Source: Flabesymbios commensalis (taxonomy: Eukaryota > Annelida > Polychaeta > Terebellida > Flabelligeridae). Taken from it: a stretch of DNA of 64,000 nucleotides. The stretch's first letter is position 1. The number at the start of each line of letters is the position of its first letter. The stretch covers positions 50,314,470 to 50,378,469 of the forward strand of contig OZ024902.1 of NCBI GenBank assembly GCA_964017125.1. Reading direction: 5' to 3'. The notes beneath the pieces are model-generated. The model worked only from the letters and a program-made list of their open reading frames with translations, ran no database searches and was not told the origin of the DNA. The position numbers and the translations under genes are program-made. This document shows positions 1 to 10,823 of the stretch, in pieces.

Positions 1-228
1 GGCGCACTCGAACCCCAGACTGCTGATATGGCATCGGAACATTTATATTAAAAAATATTATAATATGTGCAAAAACTATGTGAGACTCCACGACATCTCA
101 TATGTGGACATTTAAGTCCGCAAATGAGAGGTCGAGACAGAGCATATTCAATGATTCTGAAACTAGTTCACCCGACTCGTGACTAGGTAACCTTACATAA
201 CAAAATGTAATTATTTTATTTTAGAATA

Positions 229-3225
229 TCATCGACTGCATACATAACAATTTTCAATGAAACATTGGGGCTGGTACATTTTAATAAAATACTTACGGGT
301 ATACAATACAAAACCTGAAAAACTATGAGTATGAAATTTGTCTCGAATTTCGTTTGGTAACTGATTTATTAAATTGGGAATATGATGAGAAATACATTTG
401 GTAGCAAATACATGATTCACTTTTATTGGAGTCAGATCATCACACCGTCTAATGTTATATCTGGACTGCCTGGTAAAATTTAGGTTTTGAAAATAATCCG
501 GTAAACTCTTTATCAAATATTTGTAATACAAATATTAACTGATTAAGTTTAAATATATCCTGTATTTTTAAAAGATTGAGTTTAATAAAAATTGGATCCG
601 TATGTGCTAAATATTTACTTTGTGTTATAAATCTTACTGCTCTCTTTTGTAATTTCTCAATTCTTTTATTGTTATGTCCCCAAATTAAAATGCCATAATG
701 TACGTGTGGCAAAAATAGTGAGCTATACAACTGTAGCAAAACATTTATGGGAATTACATATTTCATTTTATTGATAATTCCGAGGGTTCTTGAAAGTTCA
801 CAGGATAGTTTCTCTATATGATCGTTCCAATTTAAATTTCTATCTAATCTAAATCCTAAAAAATCTACCACTTTTGAGTTACTAATAACAGTATTTGCGA
901 TCTGTATTTCCGGAATTGATACTTTACGTTGTACTTTATGGAATATACAACATTTTGTCTTAGAAATATTTAAAGACAATTTATTGAGTTTTAACCATGT
1001 AATAATTTTTTCTAGCTCCATATTAATTATGTTAGCAGTTTCCTTGTTATTTGTGTTTATGGGTGCAAAAATTGTTGTATCATCATGATCATCGGCAAAT
1101 AATATAAATTTGAAAAAGTTACTTGACTTAACAATATCATTTATATAAATTAGAAACAGCAGCGGTCCTAAAATTGATCCCTGGGGAACACCTGTTTTTA
1201 AATCCAAAACCTGTGAATTGATGTCATCAAAAACTACAAATTGTTTCCTATTTGACAGGTAACTCTCAAGCAATTTTCCTGGACCATCAGAGACGCCATA
1301 AAATTTCAACTTTTTTATCAAGATGTTGTGATCTAACGTGTCCAACGCTTTTGAGAGGTCCAGACAAATTCCCAGAGGCACCTGTCCCTTGTCCATCATG
1401 TTTAGTAACTTATCAACTAATTCTAATGCGGCAAATTCGGTCGAGTGACGTTTACGAAACCTATATTGACTTCCATAGAAAAGTCCATTTGTTTCAAAAT
1501 AGGCATACAATTGATTAAAAATAACTCTTTCTACAATCTTAGATGTCGATGGTAGTAGTGATATGGGTCGATAGTTTGTAAATAAAGTGTCATCTCCTGA
1601 TTTGAAAATCGGAACTACTTTAGCTATTTTTAGCTGATTTGGAAATATGCCAATTTTTTAACATTGGTTTATTATAACAGTTAGGGGTTTTGAAATAATA
1701 TCCACTATTGATTTAATTAGTATGTTGGAAATGCTATCATAACCTGAACTGCTTTTAGAATCTAGTTGGGTGATTATTATATTTACTTCTTTTATGTCAA
1801 CTGGTTGGAATTCAAATTTAGTACTAGGTTTTGATACCAAGTAATCGCTAAAGTGTCTATGTGAAACTTCTTCAATTTTGTCTGCAAGTTTTTTGCCTAT
1901 ATTTGTGAAAAACGCATTCAATTTATCTGCTATATATTTTTTATCCGAAATTTTCTTTTCTCCATGTTTAAAATAGACAGGTAATTTTGTGTTTTCCTTG
2001 TTTTTATGTAATATATCATTAATTATTGACCATGTTTTCTTCACATTACCACTATACATATTGAATATGTTTTGATAATTTCCTTTTTTTTGCCATTCGA
2101 ATGCTACGTTTTAATATTTTATTGTATGTGTTTAAATTGGTGGAGAGGATATTATATTCGATTGTATTTGGATCACTTTTTCTCATCTTTTTGTATAATT
2201 CATTGCGAAATTTGATAGACTTCAATATACCAGAACTAATCCAACCATTTTTCTTATGTTTTTGGGGATTAAACTTTATATTTTTGCAAGGTAAAAATTT
2301 GTCTTTATTTTTTTCAATAATAGAAGACATAGTATCATAATTTATCTGGGGATCAGCCCCGGGATTTTGATCTATATTGCCTAAAATGTCTGCAGATATT
2401 AGCTCGGTTTTGAATTTTTCAATATTTTTGGGACTCTGGTTTGAAACTTTTATGTATTTTGGTTGTTTGATATAAGAATGGTTACCCTCTATGCTTATAA
2501 AATATGGTTGATGATCTGAAAATGTATCTATTAATATACCTGATGACGCACCAGTAAGCTTTGCGGAATTTTTCCCTAAGAAATTATCAATAAGTGTGGC
2601 ACTACGTCTCGATATCCTAGTGGGCAGTATTATATGTGGATGAAAACTATGAGAAAGTACAACATTAAAATATTCACTAACTATATTACGTTTTAATATG
2701 TCAAGTAAATTAATATTAAAGTCGCCTCCTATTATAACTTCAGCATTGAATGTATTTAATTTATCTAATACCTGACTAAATTGATTAATAAATGTACTAT
2801 AATTATCTAGTGTATCTCTAGGGTGGTCTATATATATTTCCTAGTATTATATTACTACTTGTATTTCCGCCCGACACTTTAATAAATTGACCTTCCCAGA
2901 TATCTGACTTTTCGTAAATCGGTAGATTTGAATAACTATAGCTATTATGTAAATATATCATCAGTCCACCTCGGGTACTAGACATTCTTCCTTGTGATAT
3001 ACATGTCTAATCATCAAGTTTAAACAACGCTACATCATCATTTTGTGACAGCCAACTTTCTTGTATTATTATAGCACTAAATTGTAAGTTATTTTGTTTT
3101 AAATTTTCAACAAATAAAAATAACTCATCATATTTTGCATTAATACTAGCTATATTTGTACTTAACACTGTAAAATTTGTTTTATTTTTTTCCAAAAAAG
3201 TTTTTTAATTGGCAGTATCCATATA
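229..3225 (-). pseudogene. LINE ORF2: APE endonuclease and reverse transcriptase, copy 1
   Basis: Endonuclease signatures in order are FTVLSTNIASINAKYDEL, IIIQESWL, GGLMIYLHNSY, GNIYRPP, IIGGDFNINLL, PTRISRRSATLIDN and SDHQPYF (about 3195-2440). The RT follows with YRPISLLP, LDLSKALDTLDH (motif A), GVPQGSILGPLLFLIYIND (motif B) and FADD (motif C, near 1090), then WLKLNKLSLN and a C-terminal region to 229. The reading frame is disrupted: a Tyr codon read in copy 2 is a stop here near 3009, and the frame changes near 2330, 2055, 1660 and 500. The catalytic FADD is followed by an extra HDD (GAT/CAT repeats) before TTIF, likely a short tandem expansion. The first Met used here (MDTAN) follows an in-frame stop shared by both copies, so the natural start may lie further upstream at about 3351. 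Confidence 0.85.
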
Positions 3226-3974
3226 CGGTGATTTATTTTATTTTATTTCGTTTTCAGTATCTTCAATTGAATCAAGTATAGTCACTAAAGAATTATCTTG
3301 GTTACCATCAAAAATATCAGTCATTAAATTATCATTTAACGAAACAGCCATTTATATTTAGTGTACAATGAAATTGTAAGACAATCATTTCAAGAAATGC
3401 ATTCCATATAGGGTTTCAAAAACTATGCATATTGCATTCAAAGTAAAGTATTGTTAATGTGTACACAGATTGAACAAGCATTGGTAATATAATACAATAA
3501 GCAATAGTCACGAGAGGGGTGAACAGCTTCTGCACAAAATGCGTCTGCTATTTGGGACACATTGTGTCACAAGCAACAAACTAATGTACATGTCATGGCC
3601 TACAATGAGTTGACCAGGACATGTACTCGTACTGACAGCTGCTGACCACCCACATGATTCCAAATCGTTAGATTTCCAATCATGCGTGCAGGCAAGCAGA
3701 TGCCATTACAACAACGTATAAGCAATCCATAACATAGTGATAAGTGCTATAAATGGCATGTTCATAGGTCAAGACTGTCTTGACCCTAGAGTATTTTAGC
3801 TTAGCTGATACGTGTTTGTGAACCGGAACGAAAATTACAATACAATAACATTATGATTAATTTGTAAAACGCATATCAGTAATAGCAAGAATATATTAAC
3901 TATGTATTCTTGGTAATAGTGATAATACAGAGCGAGTGTTCATGATATTTGATGTACAAATTACTAAAGTCACT

Positions 3975-5306
3975 TCAGTTTATCGCAAACGAGTTTAAGT
4001 GCCTCACCAAGTTTATTTTTCCTGACAATTTCGTAGGATCCGCTGCAGCATCGTCATTTAAAGCAACACCAGCTCCCCAAAAACGCTCACGAATCCCAGC
4101 AATAACAATTCGTTTGTCACCCGTGTCAAGTAATGCTTTTTTAAAGTCTTCAGATTGATCGGATTTGGCTTCGATCAGTTCACACATAATATCGAAACAT
4201 TGATCACTCCACTTGTCCTCAGAAAAATCTGTCACTTTACGCCCCAACACACGGCACGGATACGGGTCTGCTTGGTTTCTAACTTCTACGGCCGTCGCTG
4301 AATCACCAAATAATAGGGCTTTCTGATGCTGTAGTCCCTGTTCAATAGTTTTATAAATCGTATGATTCACCTTGAAAGTGGATTCGTGAAATGCTGAGAA
4401 AATTGAAGGTTTTCCCCACGTAATAACACAGTCTTCTTTTATCTTCACACACAATTTTGCTTGGTTTATATCTTCGGGTAGGGAGTTTAAAGTGCCAATA
4501 GTGTACAGCTTGCCATCAACATACAGTTTGTCAACACTGACCTTTGCTCGGTAACCCTTCTCTTTCGCGCGGTACATTGACGGCAATAACACACGTCGTT
4601 TCTTCTTGATTTCTTTTGACCAGTCTTGGGTGATCAAAAACGGTTTCTTTAAGGCAGATTTTTTGGATAAAATCGTCTGTATATCCCCAAACCAGTGAAA
4701 TTTAGCTATAATCGGTCTGTTACTTCCAGGCTGTTTTACTCCTTCACGATGGCAGCGCACAATTTTTATATCACTATAGTCTGGAACTTCGATATCTTCT
4801 AACATAGATAAAACTAGTTTTTTTTAGAGTCATTTTCAGTTTCTTGTGTATTTTCTTGTATTCCAAAAAATAACAAATTATCTCTTCTTGTTTGACACTC
4901 CTGATATATTACACGTTCTTCTAAAGTTTTATTTTTTTGTTCAGCCATTTTTAGACGACATTCTAAATCAGTGCAATGTTCTTTCAGTTTAATTATCGAG
5001 ACTGAATTAACACCAGTTGAAGCAAAGGCTTGGGTCGCGGTATCGTGTGCATAATCTAGAGAGTGATTAATACTCAGCTCTAGCTCTTCAAATCTTTTGT
5101 TCAGCGAACTATACTTGTGCCCAGTCAGGCGCGCCATTTGGCAATTCAATCGGTTTCTGTATTGTTATACATGGTGATTTGGTACGCTGACCATTCTGTG
5201 AAATTGGGCTGAAATCCATTTCTGTGTTTGCTCTTTTATCTCTTCTTGTCTCTTCAGAATCCGTCATTTTTCTATCAGCGTGAATCTTGAACCATTCATG
5301 CACCAA
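3975..5306 (-). pseudogene. LINE ORF1 with C-terminal NADAR domain, copy 1
   Basis: The translation gives, in order, a short N-terminal region (5306-5109), a coiled coil with heptad-like Leu/Glu spacing (5149-4814) ending in RRDNLLFFGI, which is the usual lead-in to the RRM of L1-like ORF1 proteins, then a basic nucleic-acid-binding segment (HREG..RPIIAKF, KKKRRVLLPSMYRA, LYVDGKLY), then about 140 residues that match NADAR/YbiA: IFSAFHESTF, EQGLQHQKALLFGD, DPYPCRVLGR, LLDTGDK and ERFWGAG. Known for the family: L1-type ORF1p binds element RNA; NADAR proteins act on ADP-ribose derivatives. The fusion is seen directly in one frame from 4805 to 3975. The frame shifts near 5110 and in an A-run near 4830, and the last ~15 residues are out of frame relative to copy 2 because one T-run is shorter. 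It is therefore probably not functional as it stands. Confidence 0.85.
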
Positions 5307-5383
5307 ATTGGTTTAAAAATGAAAATATTACCGATATATTTCCTATCAAAAATGAAAAATTATCGTCCAGCCACTCTCACACG

Positions 5384-6102
5384 TTGTAAACTATTGACCT
5401 GTATTACAGTAACAATAGTTTCAGAAGGCAGTTGAATTATTTGAGTTGAGCAGTGTGTTATATTAGCTGAATGCATAGCGGAAAACAATTATTATTAAAC
5501 CATTGTATTTTTGTATGAAGTTGGGCCAACGTTGGGTCAGCAATGCCAGAGTTGAGCGCATTGGGGCGGCGTTGTGCCAGCGTTGCCACTAGGACAGGTG
5601 TGAACATGCCTCATTATATCATTGATAGTGAGGATGTTCTGCCAAACAGATATTTGTGGATCCAGGGCACGGTTGGAAGGCCATGAACAAGGTCTACAAC
5701 GTGACGTCGGAACCTACAGGTCTGCCCACTAATAATACAGATATTATGTAATCCTTATTATATCATTAAGTAGCTAGGTGTGAGTAGTAATTAGATTCAA
5801 ATAAAAGGGTCGATAGTGGTCATGCAAACGTATTTCTGAGACCCCACCTTTAGAGGTAAAATGGTGGCAGAGATGATTGTGAGCAGCTAGACCAAAGAAT
5901 GCTGTTTTGGGGCTGGCCCACTGTCTGCGACGTCGGACCAACATTAGTCTAGCATTGGCTCAAAGTTCCATGTTAGCTGAGCTACTTGTGTAAACACGGC
6001 TGGAGGATGGCACAGTTATTCTATGTTATACTCGAGAAGTCTGCCAGTGCGCAGGTGCAGAATTTATAACATAGAGAAAGCCAGAGACAAAGAGCAAGAG
6101 AG
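5384..6102. repeat. 0.7-kb repeat, copy R1
   Basis: This ~720-base stretch is nearly identical to 10114-10823 (from GTAAACTATTGA to AAGAGAGCTCTG), with scattered single differences. It contains a block near 5520-5590 related to the GTTGGGCCAACGTTGG palindromic MITE family. It lies directly upstream of LINE copy 1 on the element's strand, so it could be LINE 5' UTR or simply host DNA included in the duplication. No coding sequence is evident. Confidence 0.85.
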
Positions 6103-6111
6103 CTCTGTGAT

Positions 6112-6335
6112 ATGCATGTATAATCATCAAGTTTAAACAACGCTACATCATCATTTTGTGACAGCCAACTTTCTTGTATTATTATAGCACTAAATTGTAA
6201 GTTATTTTGTTTTAAATTTTCAACAAATAAAAATAACTCATCATATTTTGCATTAATACTAGCTATATTTGTACTTAACACTGTAAAATTTGTTTTATTT
6301 TTTTCCAAAAAAGTTTTTAAATTGGCAGTATCCAT
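6112..6335 (-). pseudogene. LINE ORF2 N-terminal fragment, copy 2
   Basis: This encodes MDTANLKTFLEKNKTNF and the start of the APE endonuclease, through QESWLSQNDDVALFKLDDYTCISQ. After that the frame runs into unrelated DNA of repeat R1, which marks the truncation. It keeps the Tyr codon that is a stop in copy 1. Confidence 0.8.
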
Positions 6336-7078
6336 ATACGGTGATTTATTTTATTTTATTTCGTTTTCAGTATCTTCAATTGAATCAAGTATAGTCACTA
6401 AAGAATTATCTTGGTTACCATCAAAAATATCAGTCATTAAATTATCATTTAACGAAACAGCCATTTATATTTAGTGTATAATGAAATTGTAAGACAATCA
6501 TTTCAAGAAATGCATTCCATATAGGGTTTCAAAAACTATGCATATTGCATTCAAAGTAAAGTATTGTTAATGTGTACACAGATTGAACAAGCATTGGTAA
6601 TATAATACAATAAGCAATAGTCACGAGAGGGGTGAACAGCTTCTGCACAAAATGCGTCTGCTATTTGGGACACATTGTGTCACAAGCAACAAACTAATGT
6701 ACATGTCATGGCCTACAATGAGTTGACCAGAACATGTACACGTACTGACAGCTGCTGACCACCCACATGATTCCAAATCGTTAGATTTCCAATCATGCGT
6801 GCAGGCAAGCAGATGCCATTACAACAACGTATAAACAATCCATAACATAGTGATAAGTGCTATAAATGGCATGTTCATAGGTCAAGACTGTCTTGACCCT
6901 AGAGTATTTTAGCTTAGCTGATACGTGTTTGTGAACCGGAACGATAATTACAATACAATAACATTATGATTTGTAAAACGCATATCAGTAATAGCAAGAA
7001 TATATTAACTATGTATTCTTGGTAATAGTGATAATACAGAGCGAGTGTTCATGATATTTGATGTACAAATTACTAAAG

Positions 7079-8327
7079 TCACTTCAGTTTATCGCAAACG
7101 AGTTTAAGTGCCTCACCAAGTTTATTTTTTCCTGACAATTTCGTAGGATCCGCTGCAGCATCGTCATTTAAAGCAACACCAGCTCCCCAAAAACGCTCAC
7201 GAATCCCAGCAATAACAATTCGTTTGTCACCTGTGTCAAGTAATGTTTTTTTAAAGTCTTCAGATTGATCGGATTTGGCTTCGATCAGTTCACACATAAT
7301 ATCGAAACATTGATCACTCCACTTGTCCTCAGAAAAATCTGTCACTTTACGCCCCAACACACGGCACAGATACGGGTCTGCTTGGTTTCTAACTTCTACG
7401 GCCGTCGCTGAATCACCAAATAATAGGGCTTTCTGATGCTGTAGTCCCTGTTCAAGAGTTTTATAAATCGTATGATTCACCTTGAAAGTGGATTCGTGAA
7501 ATGCTGAGAAAATTGAAGGTTTTCCCCACGTAATAACACAGTCTTCTTTTATCTTCACACACAATTTTGCTTGGTTTATATCTTCGGGTAGGGAGTTTAA
7601 AGTGCCAATAGTGTACAGCTTGCCATCAACATACAGTTTGTCAACACTGACCTTTGCTCGGTAACCCTTCTCTTTCGCGCGGTACATTGACGGCAATAAC
7701 ACACGTCGTTTCTTCTTGATTGCTTTTGACCAGTCTTGGCTGATCAAAAACGGTTTCTTTAAGGCAGATTTTTTGGATAAAATCGTCTGTATATCCCCAA
7801 ACCAGTGAAATTTAGCTATAATCGGTCTGTTACTTCCAGGCTGTTTTACTCCTTCACGATGGCAGCGCACAATTTTTATATCACTATAGTCTGGAACTTC
7901 GATATCTTCTAACATAGATAAAACTAGTTTTTTTAGAGTCATTTTCAGTTTCTTGTGTATTTTCTTGTATTCCAAAAAATAACAAATTATCTCTTATTGT
8001 TTGACACTCCTGATATATTACACGTTCTTCTAAAGTTTTATTTTTTTGTTCAGCCATTTTTAGACGACATTCTAAATCAGTGCAATGTTCTTTCAGTTTA
8101 ATTATCAAGACTGAATTAACACCAGTTGAAGCAAAGGCTTGGGTCGCGGTATCGTGTGCATAATCTAGAGAGTGATTAATACTCAGCTCTAGCTCTTCAA
8201 ATCTTTTGTTTAGCGAACTATACTTGTGCCCAGTCAGGCGCGCCATTTGGCAATTCAATCGGTTTCTGTATTGTTATACATGGTGATTTGGTACGCTGAC
8301 CATTCTCTGAAATTGGGCTGAAATCCA
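7079..8327 (-). pseudogene. LINE ORF1 with NADAR domain, copy 2
   Basis: This is the better preserved ORF1. The main frame 7975-7079 encodes 298 residues. Residues ~20-145 are the basic RRM/C-terminal-domain-like part of an L1-type ORF1p, and residues ~146-298 are a complete NADAR domain ending GKNKLGEALKLVCDKLK, which closely fits the usual NADAR C-terminus. The upstream coiled coil is in another frame (8258-7884). The two frames overlap across an A-run of 7 (8 in copy 1); a multiple of three would keep them in register. The shift near 8225 is shared with copy 1. The far N-terminus found in copy 1 is missing because homology ends at 8336. Confidence 0.85.
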
Positions 8328-8336
8328 TTTCTAATC

Positions 8337-10113
8337 TATTGAATTGTTGCAGATAAATTGAGTAAAATTATTTTTAAAATGTTCACCTCACTAGTAAGCC
8401 AGAGACGTGTATTAGTTGGTAAAACTAGTTATTCTATGTCTATGATTAGAATAGAATTTGGGTAGCTTGTGGTGTTTGATCCACAAGGCTGTACGGGCGC
8501 CACACGGGAGGCGACCCCAGACCTGAGGGGTACGGGTCAGGGTCGTGATACTCTAATGTGCTGGGAACGTACATAGTGCATCAGTGCATCGGAGGACGTG
8601 AGCTATGGACAGTGCTCATGGGGAGATACCGGTTCTCCGCCAACGTGCTAGTTCTCCGCCCATGAGCTGTCTCTGTCACGATCCTTAGGTGCTGCACTGG
8701 TACCTGCAGGTGGTACAACGGGGATGTTGTACCGGAGATGGATCGGTATGTATAGTGCATAAATGCACCCGGAAGGTGGCGCATAGACATGGTTCATGGA
8801 GAGATACGTGCGTTCTCTGCTGCTGGACTGTCTCGGTCACGATTCTTGGGTGCTGCACTGAAACCTCCAGGTGGTACAACGGGGATGTTGTACCGGATGC
8901 TTACGGGTACCACAGCGCGCCGATAGGCCAGGCGTGGCATGGTAGTCGAGGCGTCAGGCCGACGCCATGGTTTGTACGGGATAAGGTTTCTGTAAGGAGC
9001 CAGTACAAGCTGAGATAAGCCAGGGATAGCGCTGGCAAGCGCATGGCAAGAGAGCCATTGGTACCGCTGGTCAGAAGCCGTGAACGGCGCTGACAAGCAC
9101 ATGCATGGACCCGTGTCGGACAGGCTGAGCTATTATTATAAGCACGACGCCGCCGCTACGCAATTGCCATGCACACACTTATACATGGCGTGACCATGTA
9201 TACATTGTTATAAGATATATTTTGCTTGATATACTGTGCTAAATATTTTTATGTGGATTGCTGTGTGGATTTAGTTAGATATTGACGGACGTGTGCCGTC
9301 AGTGTGATGTGCTGAGACAGCAGCACATTCTCGTCAACGAAGTGGTTGACGGACTAATTGTTATTTTGACTTGTGACCATGATTACACTGTTATGACTGT
9401 CCTGACAGACGGATATAAGACATACCACATAACCAGCGAAGCATGGACAATTAGAGGTCTCCAAAACCCAAATTATACTGTACCTGTTTGCTTATGTGTT
9501 GTCAAAATTCAACCGTTACAAGTGAATGTTTGCAGTGGACTATATGTGATGATGTCTTCTAAAGTGCCAGTATCTCTCAACAATAGTTTTAGACTTAGTG
9601 GCGCTTCGAACATTGGAAGCCATATCAATTTATAAGTCTAATTGGAAAAAATTACCTCAAATTCATGTTTTACAGATTGCTAAAATATGAGAGACACCAT
9701 GGTCCACCTGCACGGTGTGGGTCGTCACCCACCGTGGTGGCTAGGGTGTCTCTTGGAGCGCAATGGCTGGTATGGATGTCGTAGAATTTACCGGTGACAG
9801 ACACTCTGTATGAGTGAGTAGGACAGGACGAGTGACACCTTTCTCATTTCGTGGTCAATGTAAGTGTTATTTGAATACAGGTGTAACCAGTCAGCGATAC
9901 ACGTATGGACACTAATCAATGTACTTGTGAACTCTGAATAATACTGCAATCTACATACGTGTGAACTCTTCTTAATATGTGTGTGACTTATAATCAATAT
10001 ATGTGTGAAATGTAGTAACTAGATGTGTGGCCTATTATATATACTGTCGTATTAATCACACAACTTTCTTTGATATGAGTTAAAATGGGATTTGAACTTT
10101 AAGGGAAGGGCGT
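8337..10113. other. GC-richer insert between LINE copy 2 and repeat R2
   Basis: This segment has no counterpart between LINE copy 1 and R1, where only ~160 bases of other sequence lie. It is clearly richer in G+C from 8480 to 9180 and contains the ~165-base tandem duplication listed separately. Two small hairpins lie at 9283-9301 (TGACGG..CCGTCA) and 9306-9330 (GATGTGCTG..CAGCACATTC). Open frames here are short and unlike any family I recognise. Its origin is unknown. Confidence 0.5.
8570..8897. repeat. two tandem units of ~165 bases
   Basis: Units 8570-8736 and 8749-8897 both run from CATAGTGCAT to GGGGATGTTGTACCGGA and share CACGATYCTTRGGTGCTGCACTG and GGTGGTACAACGGGGATG. They differ by substitutions and short indels, so the duplication is not recent. 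The short open frames on both strands follow from the repeat. Confidence 0.75.
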
Positions 10114-10823
10114 GTGTAAACTATTGATCTGTATTAAAGTAATAATAGTTTCAGAAGGCAGTTGAATTATTTGAGTTATATTAGCTGAATGCATAGCGGA
10201 AAACAATTATTATTAAACCATTGTATTTTTGTATGAAGTTGGGCCAACGTTGGGTCAGCAATGCCAGAGTTGAGCGCATTGGGCCGGCGTTGTGCCAGCG
10301 TTGCCACTAGGACAGGTGCGAACATGCCTCATTATATCATTGATAGTGAGGATGTTCTGCCAAACAGACATTTGTTGATCCAGGGCACGGTTGGAAGGCC
10401 ATGAACAGGGTCTACAACGTGACGTCGGAAGCTACAGGTCTGCCCACTAATAATACAGATATTATGTAATCCTTATTATATCATTAAGTAGCTAGGTGTG
10501 AGTGGTAATTAGATTCAAATAAAAGGGTCGATAGTGGTCATGCAAACGTATTTCTGAGACCCCACCTTTAGAGGTAAAATGGTGGCAGAGATGATTGTGA
10601 GCAGACCAAATAGTGCTGTTTTGGGGTTGGCCCACTGTCTGCGACGTCGGACCAACATTAGTCTACCATTGGCTCAAAGTTCCATGTTAGCTGAGTTACT
10701 TGTGTAAACACGGCTAGAGGATGGCACAGTTATTCTATGTTATACTCGAGAAGTCTGTCAGTGCGCAGGCGCAGAATTTATAACATAGAGAAAGGCAGAG
10801 ACAAAGAGCAAGAGAGCTCTGAG
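10114..10823. repeat. 0.7-kb repeat, copy R2
   Basis: This is the second copy of the 5384-6102 repeat. On its right it continues into GAGAGATGCGCAAACC, whereas R1 continues into LINE sequence. R2 thus marks the original right-hand flank of the duplicated unit. Confidence 0.85.

Larger units (their letters stand above)
229..5384 (-). mobile_element. LINE copy 1, nearly full length (Jockey/CR1 group)
   Basis: A two-ORF non-LTR retrotransposon read right to left. ORF1 (about 5306-3975) and ORF2 (about 3225-229) are separated by a ~750-base inter-ORF region that is kept in the second copy. ORF2 has an APE-type endonuclease and a reverse transcriptase without an integrase or RNase H that I can see. 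The 3' end lies somewhere in 1-228; I could not place a tail or target duplication. The 5' end lies between the ORF1 start and the repeat that begins near 5384. The copy is decayed, with several frame breaks in ORF2. Group assignment (Jockey superfamily, CR1/L2/Daphne-like) rests on the endonuclease and RT motifs and the lack of other domains; the exact clade is uncertain. Confidence 0.85.
6112..8336 (-). mobile_element. LINE copy 2, 3'-truncated
   Basis: The sequence is nearly identical to 3000-5220: the same ORF1, the same inter-ORF region and the first ~70 codons of ORF2. It stops abruptly at the left where it meets repeat R1 (near 6112) and at the right near 8336. Ordinary LINE insertions lose the 5' end; this one lacks the 3' part, so it did not arise by simple retrotransposition. 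It fits a tandem duplication of the segment about 3000-6102. Confidence 0.85.

Noticed and set aside
1-45. tRNA-like B box on the minus strand (GGGGTTCGAGTGCGCC)
   Set aside because: Only a fragment lies in the window and no A box or cloverleaf can be assembled; a SINE end is possible but unsupported.
9282-9635. 117-residue open frame
   Set aside because: No recognisable domain or codon bias; it begins in two small hairpins within the GC-richer insert.
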